Assembly: GCA_914767715.1 (NCBI GenBank)
Contig: OU612068.1
Span: forward strand, 250,001-314,000
Source: Membranipora membranacea
Lineage: Eukaryota; Bryozoa; Gymnolaemata; Cheilostomatida; Membraniporidae
Direction of reading: 5' to 3'
DNA: 64,000 nt
The position numbers and the translations under genes are program-made. The notes beneath the pieces are model-generated. The model did not search any database. It saw only the letters and a program-made list of their open reading frames with translations, and was not told the origin of the DNA. Positions 47,591 through 60,006 of this stretch are shown here, piece after piece (position 1 is the first letter of the stretch; every line of letters begins with the position of its first letter).

Positions 47591-48782
47591 ATGAACGCTC
47601 CACCAACATTCGAATGTTTTCTGTTGTACGATGGTGAGAAAAAGTAAGTATACAGTAGGGCCTCAATATTGTCAGTCAATTGAAAAGTTTTTTTGAACTC
47701 ACTCATCATCAACGGCTCTCGGTCAGCTCACTGGTTACAGCGATGGAAAAAGCAGAGTTAGCATGTTTCACAGATTAAGGATGTTGTGATGTTTATTTCT
47801 AGGATCACAATAGAGAAGGATACAAAAGTACCCAATGCTGCTATATTTACTATTAATAAAGAGGATCATACTTTGGGTAACGCTATCAGAACGTGAGTAT
47901 TATCTTCTAACATTACATCACAGCCACCATCATCATCATCCTTTATTTGTTATAGTGTTCAGTCTGCTGCTTGTTGCTTTTTAAGATCAGATCTTTAAAA
48001 TTTAGGAAATGGTTAAACACACAAGACCATATAATTATGGGACCTCAATCTAAATATGATATATGGCATATATCATATTTAGATTGAGGTCCCATAATGC
48101 CATACAAAATAGCTGCTATAGTTATAGCTATACTTACTTCATACAGTCAGCTGCTTAAGGATCCTAATGTACTGTTTGCTGGATATAAGAATCCTCATCC
48201 CCTCGAGTTTAAGATTATAATCCGAGTACAGACGTCCTCTGACTATAGTCCAGCGGAAGCCATGACTAACGCTATCACCGATCTTATCAGTGAGATCTCT
48301 CTACTCGAGGAAAGATTTAAGGTAAGTCCAGCGGAGGCCATGACTAACGCCATCACCGATCTTATAAGTGAGATCTCTCTACTCGAGGAAAGGTTCAAGG
48401 TAATCTCACCGCTCTCATTTACTCTCTCATTTACTCTCTCAGTCAGCTTAGCACGGCCTTCCCACAGTTATTTCCTTTGTTCATTAAGGGCGATGTGCCA
48501 GGTTGTATGTAGGAGGTAGCTGCATTATGATTATTAGGGCCATTACCAGATTGCAACACTATGATTTCCTGTGCCGTGCTGCGCTGCCTAGTGAATATTT
48601 AACAGTGATCTATACAGGCCATAATTCTGCTCATAATTACTGAAAACAGATTTTTATTTATTAAGATTGTATGATCGACCCTCATGTACATATATATATA
48701 AGTATATAACATACTATAACTTGTACGTGTCTCTGTTTGTGTTCAGGAAGCTGTGAGAGAGAAGAAGGAGGAGATAAGTTAG
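47591..48782 (+). CDS. POLR2J: RNA polymerase II subunit RPB11, 4 exons, 117 aa (short form)
   Basis: Exons: 47591-47643, 47803-47892, 48147-48321 (or 48399) and 48747-48782. The protein begins [18 protein letters not shown] and contains [19 protein letters not shown] and [20 protein letters not shown], the defining blocks of RPB11, which pairs with RPB3 in the alpha-like assembly platform of RNA polymerase II in the nucleus. With the donor at 48322 the product is 117 residues, the same as human RPB11. Exon 3 contains a 78-bp tandem duplication: the second copy (48325-48399) repeats [18 protein letters not shown]... and ends in its own donor (gtaatc). Both donors are phase 0, so a 143-residue form with a doubled C-terminal helix is possible. 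Intron 2 holds a near-perfect hairpin. Confidence 0.95.
48034..48098. repeat. Near-perfect hairpin in RPB11 intron 2, 31-bp arms
   Basis: ATTATGGGACCTCAATCTAA... is followed by its exact reverse complement ending CCCATAAT, with a 3-base loop. It ends about 49 bases before the exon 3 acceptor, where a strong stem could influence splicing. Confidence 0.85.
48247..48399 (+). repeat. 78-bp in-frame tandem duplication inside RPB11 exon 3
   Basis: Copy 1 is 48247-48321 (25 codons) plus 3 bases of the junction; copy 2 is 48325-48399. They differ at five third-codon positions (GAA/GAG, GCT/GCC, ATC/ATA, AGA/AGG, TTT/TTC), all silent. Confidence 0.9.
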
Positions 48783-49565
48783 TGATGGTGCTGATCAGTG
48801 TCCCCCCTCTCCTCAGTGAAGGACCATCCCCCCCCCCTTCCTCAGTGACCCCTTCCTCAGTGACCTGTCACCTCCCCCCTCTCCTCATTGAAGGACTCTC
48901 CCCCTCTCCACAGTCACCGACCTTCCTCAGTGACCCCCCCCCTCTCCTCAGTGATCTCCCCCTATCCGCATGAGGTATGTGTTACTCTCAGCAATAATCA
49001 TTCAAACATTGTATATATACCCAACTAATCAACTGATATTTTACAAATTACAGGTTAATACTGGCTAATGGTTATGTGTTTTTCTTCATCAAACAGATAC
49101 AGGGAACATGTTGACTGTTTGAGACAGTTTTCCTTCTCAACATTGTTTTGCAACATTCAATTTTCAAGATAGCGCTATTTTCAATATCTGATTTTGAGAC
49201 AACTTTCAATTCTGCAAATATTGTATATAACTGTTGTTAGCCAGCCGCCTGCATATTTAGGTACTTTTTGAAACCACAATGGTATCCATTTTTATCGTAT
49301 CAAAAAATAAATGATAGAAATCACAGACTAAATTAAATAAGAGGATTGCAAATAAATATCACAGGCTAACATAAAAGAACTGCAGGCTAACGTAAGAGAA
49401 CTAACTGCAGCAGCATTGGCTTTTATTGTCTTCAACTAGAAAAAAAAACATGAATATATAGAATCAATGATTCTACAATGTATTTGTAATGAAATATTTC
49501 ATATAATCACCAACCTTCTATAATGTGTAACAAATGATGTCCTGTAAGGATTCATTGATAGAAAC
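48783..49565. other. Intergenic downstream of RPB11
   Basis: The first 190 bases (to about 48970) are CT-rich with CCTCAGTGA repeats; open frames there are artefacts. The rest is AT-rich with no recognised feature. Confidence 0.4.
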
Positions 49566-49717
49566 ATGAGGCTGGGATGGATGTAGCCTTATGACAGCGG
49601 TGGCCTCACAACATAAATACGGCGGCTGTGATGAGGCTGGGATGGATGTAGCCTTATGACAGCGGTGGCCTCACAACATAAATACGGCGGCTGTGATGAG
49701 GCTAGGATGGATGTAGT
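49566..49717. repeat. 65-bp tandem repeat, 2.3 copies
   Basis: ATGAGGCTGGGATGGATGTA... begins at 49566, 49631 and 49696 with near-identical copies. Confidence 0.9.
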
Positions 49718-51159
49718 ATGAAAGTGAGTAATCTGCAAAAATGGTTGTGGCTCACTCGCGCTCCTGAGAGGCTGAGATAATTGAAATGTCCAATCTGATT
49801 GAAAAGACTGTGTCCCACCAAGTAGTAATAGTAACTGTTACTCCTTGATCCTTGATAAATAGTTGAACAAAATAAGATACATTGAATCATTTTTGTATTG
49901 GTTTACTTGACATGAGAGTTGACTAGTGAATACAGCTGAGTATTTATATGTTTATGGTGCTACTTGACTATGGTTAATTTGAAACAAGGCAAATGCGCCA
50001 CCAAAAACTTTCTCACCGCAATTAATCACCAATTTTTGTTGTCTACAATTGCTCATCTGACCTGCAGCCCAAGTAATTGGACTGAGACAGTCTGAAGACG
50101 ATTAGATGTATTCCCGTTTTGTTGGGTGAGGTTTACATTATTTTCCCATTTAGACCTGAAGATAAGATCAGATACCACTGCACTGCTAAAAGCTTTGTTC
50201 CGGGTGGGGGGGGGGGGATCCAACCCCAACCGCCCACCCCGAACAAAGCTTATCAAGACACATTTCACCGCAGTGATCCTGCGCAGGTGGCGGGTGTCTG
50301 CTTGATCCCAAGTTCCACCATCTAGTTCAAGCCATCTAAGGTCTGAGTTTATCGTATCACACCATTTTTGTTCGGTCTTACCCTAGGTCGCACTCCTTCG
50401 ACTGACACTCTCTGAATGTCGTCCTCACTACAGACTAATCAACTTCTCAGCTTGATCTTGTGTAAAACTGTTGAGGTTTGTATGATCAGACCGACCTAAC
50501 TAACTAACCTAACTAACTATCAAGAATTACGGTGAATGATTTTAAATATCCTTACGAGCATCCACTAAACTCTGTCCAGATAAAACCCACACTCAAAAAA
50601 AGGGCAAAGGGCTTTATTTCAAATTTTTATGAGTTTTCTAACAACAGAAATATTTATATTCAAAAGAGAGCACAACTTGTATTTTTCAATAGACCATCCG
50701 ACTCTGTCTACATGTTTTGCATGAATGATACTGTGATAGTAGATATAATAAACTCCTAACTCAAAACTCTAGTAACAATCTGCTGCAAGAACCAAAATCC
50801 TGCAATTTTTATGCAAATGTGAACCAGGCTTAACACAAACAGATAATACTTACACGGTGTTAACAATGGCTGTGAATTTTTTGAATGCTGTAATGAATGT
50901 ATTTATCACATAATAACCAAAATGAAATCAATGTTGAACATTCAATACTCAATATTCGATAATATTTGGGATAACCAGATGAAGCAGAGTGTAAAACATT
51001 GAAAACAAGTATGAGTGAATTATGTGATTGGGTTATCTGATATAAACAAAACGCTCTCTGCTTGTAGAGTTAAAACATGCTGGAATAGAGTAGAAATATA
51101 TATAGATCAAATTCCGGCTCATATAAAGGGGTCTCTCTTGTCTCATTTCAACGCCTTCT
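49718..51159. other. Intergenic, with a GC-rich hairpin
   Basis: AAGCTTTGTTCCGGGTGGG (50190-50208) pairs with CCCACCCCGAACAAAGCTT ending at 50251; an 11-G run lies between them. No supported gene; a 75-codon frame at 50532-50759 has no recognisable features. Confidence 0.4.
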
Positions 51160-54100
51160 CTAGGCAAAGAGGGCTGCCAACATTGCTCTTCTCTCTTGCC
51201 TAAAACATGAAAGATAAAACATATGAGAATAAGACACAAATTGAGACGGTGAGCTGGTAATGGCCAGTATCACAGGATGCTCCCACGAGAAAGCAAAGTG
51301 AGTAACATTAGATTTGTTTATTTATTCCATAACGAAACTTGTAAAGAAATTTGGTAGCCCATTGCAGCCATATTTAGGACAGTTTTAATTATAAAAAAGG
51401 TATAAAAGCTATCCTTGAGACTTAATCATCTCACCATGCGACTACTGAGTGTAGTCTTATTGAGGCACTACCTTCCAACAATACTAACAGAAATGTAAAG
51501 ACCTCCCTAGATTGGCCCTCCTGGTAAGATGGGCCTAGACTTAGACTTAGACTTACATTTGGGCAGCTTCTCTCTCGTCAGGTACGCTCACACCTTTCTC
51601 CCTCAGTGCTTCCTGTAGTCTCGCCTTCTGCTCCTCGGTCAGGTGACTGATGATGTCATCAGCCTCTGTGCTGCTCAGATCCTTATCATCCTGACGATCT
51701 CTCTTAGTGTTCGGTCCGAGTGAGACGGTGATTGTTCGTGCTGAGATGAGATGAGAAAATTCAAATAAATAATTATCATCATGCAAATTTGGCCAGCAGA
51801 TTGCAATCTTTTAGTCGAGTTTTGATATACAAACTATGAATGTTGACAACTATTCTGGAGTTTATCACAAGACCTGTAGGTGATAAGCTATTATCTGTAG
51901 ATATCACTGATCAGCACGAAGGCAGCACTGACAACTTAATGCTTGTCTCCTCTGACCATGCAGCTGAATTTCTCTGTATCAAATCTTTTATAGTCTACAC
52001 TTACCTTCAAACTGTGATTTCTTCTCTGACATAGCCTTCTCAACTTTCTCCACTTCTCTTCTTGATGACGTACCAAGCTTCTGACTTCTAGTTATTTTCT
52101 CAAGCAAACTGATCAGAGTGCTAAAATACAAAATAATATATTTTGCCGGTATTCATTGATAAGATAAGATAGATTTCTGCAATGAGCAGGACCTGCCAGA
52201 GGTAGCGGGACCTGCTTCACCACTTTTTAAAGGCTGTAAAGGAATTATCTTTCCATGTTAATAAGGGTGGACAGCTTTAGAGAGGAGGTACTGGCACACG
52301 TGGTTTTTATTGGATGAGAACATATCTGTAGATGCTGAGGAAAGAGTTTGAGTTCTTGATTCTGCCCTCAACTCTGAGCTTTATTATCATGTGAGCTGAT
52401 GTTATGGAAGCTACAATCGCAGTTTAGTCATTTTGTTACTTTACCTTTTATCATTGTCCATTGCCTGCAGAGTACTTCTTCTCTTTCTTCCCCAGCCTCC
52501 CCAGTTAGGTACGTAGTCCCCGATGGATTGTCCACAGCTGACGGACAGTCCACCACTGAGAGTGTTACACATGTTACCGATCTGTGTGGCACAGTTCCAG
52601 TTCAGCCAGATAAAGTCGGTGTAGTCGCTGAGGTCAAAGCCAAAACTGATATCCGGAAGATTGAAATCAATGTTTAGATTGAACAGGTTATTGAAGTCGG
52701 GGAATCCTACAAAATGAAAACCGATAAGTCATGAGGCGCTGGCCCTTTTATACGTGGCATAACTAGAGCTGTATCAGTGCATGGCTGGATGCTAGCCTGG
52801 GCAGGCTGCCTTACTGCCTGCCTGCCTGCCCAGGCTAGCTGAATGCCATAATGGAAACTGTCAGTTTTAGTTTACAGGATAAGTACCATATTGATGTTAC
52901 AACAGGAGTTTTGGTCAAAGTACCCGGTTACAAGCCAGAGGAGATTCACTATGACTCTATGTTTAGCTAATGGGCTGAGTTATATTATACTCATTACTAC
53001 ATCAGACTACTACATCAGACCACTATATCAGACTACTCACTAATTCAGACTACTCACTGACCTGGTAAGCTGATATCAGGAAGTACACTGAGTATCTCTG
53101 ATATAAGATCATTAGCCAGATCAATCAATGGAGCAAATATACTATCAATACCATCGAGTATATCCTGAGCACTGTCAACACATCAAACAGTAACAGTTAC
53201 AGTAATAATATGTGAATATGTCTGAGCTACTGAGCGCACCTCACAACTGAGCTGATCAGCTGCAGACAATTTCTTACTCACTACATGTTACATTCAACTC
53301 ATCTTCATCTCAGTCATACTGCTAGTCTACAACCTTATAGATCATATGGATTGTATTAAATCATAAGCAGGAAGCAGCTTAAATCTCCACTTCCCTTGCG
53401 TGACTTTGTGTTCGAACAGGTATCTTGTGTATAAATGCTTACAAGGTATAAGTGGGACAGTGCTGTGTGTGCCGATGTAGCTTAGCTGTTCTCAGTCTGA
53501 TATATACATGTACACGATGGGGCAGAGTGAAGGGAGGCGCCTTACCTGAAACAAGCACTGCCTCTCTTCACTAGAGAGCTTGAGAGAAGGTTGGATGCCT
53601 CCGATCTTGTCAGTCTTATGCTTGATGATTTAGATGAGGATGTTGTTCTGAGTGCAAGGGACCTCTTCCTTCGCCCCCATCCCCAGTTACCTGGATTAAC
53701 AGGAGACTCCGCTAGCTCCCTGTCAAGAATACAATCAATCTGATATATGTAATAGTAATAGAAGCTTTGGTTCGCTGGATTTGATTTGTTGCTTTTTATG
53801 TTAACATTCACTGGTTTGGGTTCTTATTAGCAGAAAGCAAAATGTGCGCTCAACATGAAACACAGGCCATTACTGGCTTGTTTGTTATCATTATTTCTAA
53901 TGCTTGAGTTGTCTTCTACTGGAAAAAAAGAAGACAACCTGCCATATTTAGAAAACAAGTTTTGTGTTCAATTATAGCAGGCTTCCTGAATAAAGCTCCA
54001 ACCTGATGCTGAGCTTAACATTTTCCAACTGAGTGCCATTTCCAGTTAAATAATCTTCAAATGCCCTTAAAAGATACATAATAAGATATTTGATGACCAC

Positions 54101-55968
54101 TACTTCATGTTTATCTAGCTGTACTTACTCAACAAGTTCCCATTCAGCGAGGGCCTCAAATGGATCCGGTATACAGAGGTTTGTGTTAAGTGCATTCTGC
54201 AGCTCCGCGAAAAAGTCAAGGATAGGATCTAGAGCGCTCAGTACGTCATCGATTCCTGAGATAATGAAGCTGATATCTGGCCAGCCGAGAACGATATCAG
54301 TCAAACTTCTGATTGCCGCACAGCCAGATCCCACATTTCCAAGAGCTGTAATAGTGCGTATGAGACATTGGGTTACAAATTATATGGCTGGTAATGTCAT
54401 AGCTCAGATTATATAATTTTCATGACTGGTAATGAAATGGCTAAGATTATTAAATGGGGTTGTGTATTGAGTACACAATGTTTTAAGAATGACGGGAACT
54501 CTTTTTATATTACTGCTCTGTTTTCAAATATTTTCTATTGATTGGAAATGGAGGGAGATGGGCTTTGGCTGTACCTTGATTAGCAGTGTCGAAAGGTGAG
54601 GCAAGGGCGCCACCAAGCTGCTCTAGTCCAGTAGTGCATGTAGTTTTCAAAGTACCGGCCGCCATGCTGTTCACACAAGATCTGGTTGTACCGAGGTGAG
54701 ATCTGCCATCAGCACATGCAGTCTGCAGGAACCCCATGTAAGTTATAGCTGCAGTCAAAGGCAAAGTTATAAATAACACGGTATTTTGTAAAGTAATGAA
54801 CAACACAATATTTCATAAAAACATGAACAACACAATTTCAAGAGAGGCAAAGTATTAAAAAAAAAGAAAAGTCAACACAAAGAATACACCTTTTTATAAA
54901 TTGATTGCTCAGTGTGGCCTGTAGGTTAGGATAGGTTAAGTTTTTGTGCTGCTGACTTATTTGTCTGCTCACCTGTTTCGCAGTGCTCGACTCCGGTATC
55001 ACACCTTGCCTTATAAGGCCAGATCTTGGCGTCGATTGTTTTAACTCGAGCTAAGGCCTGGTTGAATGGAGTCCTAATAGCAGTGAGGGTGTTTTTGACG
55101 ATGTTTACTGCTGTACCGATATATGGGACATACTTTGCGATTCCAGCGACAGCGTTGAAGGTGTTCATTCCGTTACTCAGTGTTTGCATATCATCTTTGA
55201 GGTCTCTTACCTGATTAATAGATGTTAACAATAAAAAAGAAGCGGCAGACCTGTTACAGATGTATATCAGAGACATGTATGTGATACTATTTTATCTCGC
55301 TCACAGATAATACAATTATTTTGCAAAACTTTTTGAGTAACTGATGCTGGGAGCAGAAATTGCTCCACTGTTTCAGCGAGTGTAATTCTCTGTAGTTTTC
55401 TCTGTAGTTTTCTATGTAGTTTTCTATGTAGTTTTCTATGTAGTTTTCTCTGTATTACTTACATCTTGTATATAGTCAGACATTTGCTGAAGTCCGTCTC
55501 TGACAGCCTCCACGCATTCGATATCACTAGATATCCCAGTGTGACATTCATCTAACTCATTATACAGGGCGTCAGTGTTAGCTGAATAAGCTGCTAGGCA
55601 GCCGCCGATAACTCCAACTAGGCATATCACCGCTAATATCCTACAATGTAACACATCAACATATATGGTATGTTACTATGTATAATAAGAGGTATCGTAA
55701 TATGTATATGTTATAAACTATTTATTATTGTATGTATTAATGTAGCTGAAGTTGTCAAAGCCGTTGTGAAAATTAAGCAACCGGAGCTCTGATATGAATT
55801 ACAACTGTGCTGATAAGCATCAAATATTTTTGAAAATATATATTGATGATGCATGAAAATTGAATCCATTCTTGAGTAGAAATTAGAAAGGAAAATCACA
55901 TTCTTATGGTATATTATGTGTTTATAATATATCATAATATATGTTATAAACTTTTGCACTTACTTCAT
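51160..55968 (-). CDS. Secreted-protein family member, gene B (unrecognised family; paralogue of the gene at 14037-19498)
   Basis: Exons in transcript order: 55968-55964, 55640-55463, 55210-54973, 54748-54575, 54345-54129, 53719-53546, 53171-53062, 52706-52445, 52120-52005, 51740-51557, 51199-51160; about 565 residues. Exon 1 is only ATGAA before its donor. The N-terminus (MKILAVICLVGVIGGCLAA) is a clear signal peptide. Blocks shared with gene A: AKYVPYIGTAVNIV, TRSCVNSMAAG, LGGALASPF, GSGCAAI, LDPILDFF, CIPDPFEALAEWE, NWGWGRRKR, SAQDILDG, FNLPDISFG, NWNCAT. RRKR after NWGWG and a second NWGGWGRKRRS look like furin sites. No known domain is recognised. The last exon gives only 13 codons against 39 in gene A; if it is not used, translation stops at 51553-51555. 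An extracellular, proteolytically processed protein is inferred. Confidence 0.8.
52791..52839. repeat. Hairpin with 16-bp perfect arms in an intron of gene B
   Basis: GCTAGCCTGGGCAGGC (52791-52806) pairs exactly with GCCTGCCCAGGCTAGC (52824-52839). Confidence 0.7.
55383..55452. repeat. 12-bp tandem repeat next to a splice donor of gene B
   Basis: Five units of GTAGTTTTCT(C/A)T begin right after the donor of exon 2 (read on the minus strand as AGAAAACTAC units). Confidence 0.8.
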
Positions 55969-57863
55969 ATCTGCAGCAGTTTAGAAGGTTGTAGAAGGTA
56001 AAGTCTGCTCTGTTCTGCAGCAGACACTGAATGATGAGTTGTATAAGATTTCGGTACTTATATACGCTCACAGAATGACGCACCCACTGCCCCCCCCTAC
56101 CCTGCCCCCCTACCCTGCCCCCCTACCCTGCCTGCCTCACTCTCTCTCACATATATATCATGTTAACAATCACTAAAGTGGTGCAGGGTATAATTGCGAG
56201 TATTCACAGGGGGACATAGTGTAGGACTGTATTGTAAGATGTTGAAGACCCTATCCTCACAGTAGAGTGATTATTATATTATACAGTTATTATACAATGC
56301 TCAGTAGTGTTCTATTGTCCAAAGTCACCAAATATCCACGCAAGCTGCTACCAACACTGAATAATAACGTTATCAGGAATATCTTTTACATGCAATAAAC
56401 ACAATTAAATGAAAATTGATATGTAATGATTTCATGCAAGTGTTCTATTTTCAGCGTGTAAATTAAAAAATTTCAAATAAAATTGAGATTAAGGTCACAG
56501 GTTGCATGTCAGGAATTATCAAAATTGTTAAAAACAACCATTGAGATATTTGGGAGCCGGTAATTCTTATTCAGGGTAAGTATGAGCTCACAGAGTCACA
56601 TAAAAGGAAGTTTGATATATCATCACGACATCAGTGCGTTAATCTTTCTCCTTTTAGCCATATCATGCAATATTAAATCTAATCAATCGTCTACCAACAA
56701 TACCGGAGACAATTTACCAAACGCAAAGCCGATAATGAGCTGTCATGCACAACAAGGCCTAACTTACACACATGTTAACATAAATATTATTCTCTTCAGT
56801 TGGTGACGTTATTATGATAGTGTCAATCCTACTCAATCTATGTTAGCACATAGCTATGTGTGACCGGCCTAGCGTCTTTCACTCACTATGACATTTGGGG
56901 AGTATTCAGTTTCGCTGGATTAATATGATAATTCATAGGTCTCAAATTAGCCTTCGACAGCTTTCAGCCTACTATATTCTGCACATAATATGCTCTGACA
57001 CTTCAGATACTAAAAAGGAGGAATCGTCAGATTTAATCTGTGCAGAATTTGGGTTGAAAGTTGATGTAAGCTGTGTCACGGGCCAGTCCGAATATTTCAC
57101 ACATATCCATTTAACCAGGGAGTTTAAAGACTTAAACTTCAACTTCTTAGCACATAGAGTTACACTTGTACACTTGTACATATGGGCATTATGTCACAAA
57201 CTTTGCCGGTTAGTTTGACATAATTCTGAATTTTAAGTACATAAACTAAATTTATCCTAACCGTAACTTTATTATGAGAATATGTAAATTGTAAGTGTAA
57301 ACAATCCTCGAATATTTTACGTTTCCCTTGAGTGCTTCATGGCCCTGAATTTAGAAAAGTGTGTTGTATTATATTGTATTGCCTTGCTGCGCTATGTCAA
57401 CTGGAACTCTGGGTTCAAACAGTAAAATTATTGAGTATAAATTTTAAAGTTTTACTCGATACTTTTGAAGACTTTGATATTATAATACATCAAATTCTAG
57501 TAAAAGGTTAGCATTTTGTCATTTTTCAGTAACTGCACAATCTCTCATCTTGAGTTGTCATTTATAATAGTGAAAACCGCCCCCCCCCCCCCCCCCCACC
57601 CACAGGGCTCAGCTCTAAGTGTTCTGTTTTTTTTTCTAAAAGATCTTTCAATAATAAATAAGCTCCTGGTCTAAGTGATATTGTATTAATTGATGAAACT
57701 ATCAATTTTAATATGCCTCTGAAAGGCTAGAATAAATTATGACACAACACATATACATTGAAAGCTATATGTAAAAGATAATAATATATGCTGTGAAATT
57801 AGAGTGTTCAACAGTTACTGGATGAGTGCCAGGGCAGGGTTTTAGCTCAATCCCACGAATGGG
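55969..57863. other. Intergenic upstream of gene B
   Basis: Includes a short CCTACCCTGCCCCC repeat (about 56090-56130) and a poly-C run near 57580. Frames at 56582-56806 and 56895-57218 have no recognisable domain and no support. Confidence 0.4.
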
Positions 57864-58355
57864 CTAGTGGAGCGCCTCTAGTGGAGCGCCTCTAGTGGAG
57901 CGCCTCTAGTGGAGCGCCTCTAGTGGAGCGCCTCTAGTGGAGCGCCTCTATTGGAGCGCCTCTATTGGAGCGCCTCTAGTGGAGCGCCTCTAGTGGAGCG
58001 CCTCTAGTGGAGCGCCTCTAGTGGAGCGCCTCTAGTGGAGCGCCTCTAGTGGAGCGCCTCTAGTGGAGCGCCTCTAGTGGAGCGCCTCTAGTGGAGCGCC
58101 TCTAGTGGAGCGCCTCTAGTGGAGCGCCTCTAGTGGCGCGCCTCTAGTGGAGCGCCTCTAGTGGAGCGCCTCTAGTGGAGCGCCTCTAGTGGAGCGCCTC
58201 TAGTGGAGCGCCTCTAGTGGAGCGCCTCTAGTGGAGCGCCTCTAGTGGAGCGCCTCTAGTGGAGCGCCTCTAGTGGAGCGCCTCTAGTGGAGCGCCTCTA
58301 GTGGAGCGCCTCTAGTGGAGCGCCTCTAGTGGAGCGCCTCTAGTGGAGCGCCTCT
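57864..58355. repeat. 14-bp minisatellite CTAGTGGAGCGCCT, about 35 copies
   Basis: 492 bases of almost uniform 14-bp units. Only a few variant units occur: CTATTGG twice near 57947-57965 and TGGCGCGCC once near 58134. The high identity points to recent expansion or ongoing homogenisation. It is much more GC-rich than its surroundings. Confidence 0.97.
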
Positions 58356-60006
58356 TGGTTGACAGTAGAACATTGGTGATCATATCATTGCCACACTTCT
58401 AAATCACCTCTATATTCTATTTTTTGTCATTTTCTTGCCAGACGACCTTGTAGCAACATCACTCCAATCTTAGGCTTATCCCCTCAGCCTATCCTATCGC
58501 CTGACATGGCATAGTTCATGTATTCTGTGTCTGATTCGGTTTTATTTATTCAGTTTCACTGCTCACTTTACTCATATAGTTACATACTTATATATTTCTT
58601 ATAGACGATCATGTATCGATGGTGACTAATAATGTTATCTAGATAATTCGATAAGCTGCCACCATAAAACATAATAAGCCTCCCCCTCCATAATAATTAC
58701 AATAAATATTGGTTTTGTAGTGTGAATTGATTGACAACTGCACATGCACAAATTTATCTCTAATTTCGATACCTGATTTGTTGAATTACTGTTGGTTATA
58801 TTGTGTTTAATATTCCCAGCTATTTAATATGCTGCTAAACAAACACTGAACTAAGCCCAAAATATTTAGGCAGTGAAGTGATTCTTTCAGAGCACCATTC
58901 GAAAATATAAGCTCAGGGCTGCTTTAGAGACGGTCTATGTTGTTCCATTTTTTCCATATACCAGGATGACATAAAAGTTTTCTTGTTCCTTATCATCACT
59001 TTTATTGTTTCAATCAGAAAAATGTTAGCAGAATTGTATTAATATCCATCAGTATCTCAGTGTCAATGGTACACTATGGTGATACTATGGCTATATTCTT
59101 TTGTTACATAATACATATTATATCCATAAACGTCTTCCAATCCAAACTGCGAGGTGTCAGAGATAGATATGCATTGATGTCTAATATCCAGTCAAGACAC
59201 AGAGTGAGGATATGTTCTTCTAGCTAGCTTGACCACATTTGCTAATTTGACATCTGATTATTTTATGGCCATTACCGTCAGGTTTTACAAGCTACACTTC
59301 ACTAAAAATGACATGACATTATTCCGCATGCATCAGGTCAGCATGGCTCACAGGACAGCATGGCTCACAGGTATCATACAAACCTAAGCTTAGGTTTGCA
59401 TGTTACACAATAAACGTGCTGACCTGCAGTCACACACTGCACGTTGTGGGCTTTTACCCCCTGCATAGGAGTCAAAAATAAAAATTGTTGGATTCTATTT
59501 TAAAATTTCAATAAGGATTAATTTCTTGACTACTTGTCGACAGCTAATAAAACAAACATGAGCCGGGGTTGATTAAGGCAGTGCCCGTCTCAGGGTTGAT
59601 TACGGCAGTGCCCGTCTCAGACTCCACTTACTGCTTACTGTCCCACACTATAATCTTATGTACTAATTGAGCCTGGAATCAGCCTGAGCCGGCTATGTAT
59701 GTTAATTAACTTTGAGAGGCTTAAGTTTTGCTAAGAAGCCTTTATTATTACATGATAAGAGATTTATATCTCAATGCTGCCTTCAACGCTTGGCAGCATG
59801 TCTCTCTACTTTCCTTTTTTATATCACCAGATTTGATTGGCTGCTAATTTTGCACTGTACTGAGCTATTTTTGTCTCATTATTATGGTATATTATGTGAT
59901 GTTATGAAGTAGTCAGCGTTATTTAGAACTTATCTGGACTCAGACTCTGCTGCTATAGATAACCTGCCACCTTCCAGGTTAGCCCAGGCTAATCGTACCA
60001 TCCCTC
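58356..60006. other. Intergenic; two short direct duplications
   Basis: AGCATGGCTCACAGG is doubled at 59340-59371, a perfect CAAACCTAAGCTTAGGTTTG palindrome lies near 59380-59400, and GGTTGATTA(A/C)GGCAGTGCCCGTCTCAG is doubled at about 59568-59621. No supported gene. Confidence 0.5.

Noticed and set aside
56895-57218. 107-codon frame upstream of gene B
   Set aside because: No recognisable features and no supporting signals; chance length in AT-rich DNA.
57864-58355. Possible CRISPR-like array
   Set aside because: Units are contiguous 14-mers with no spacers in a eukaryotic context; this is a minisatellite.
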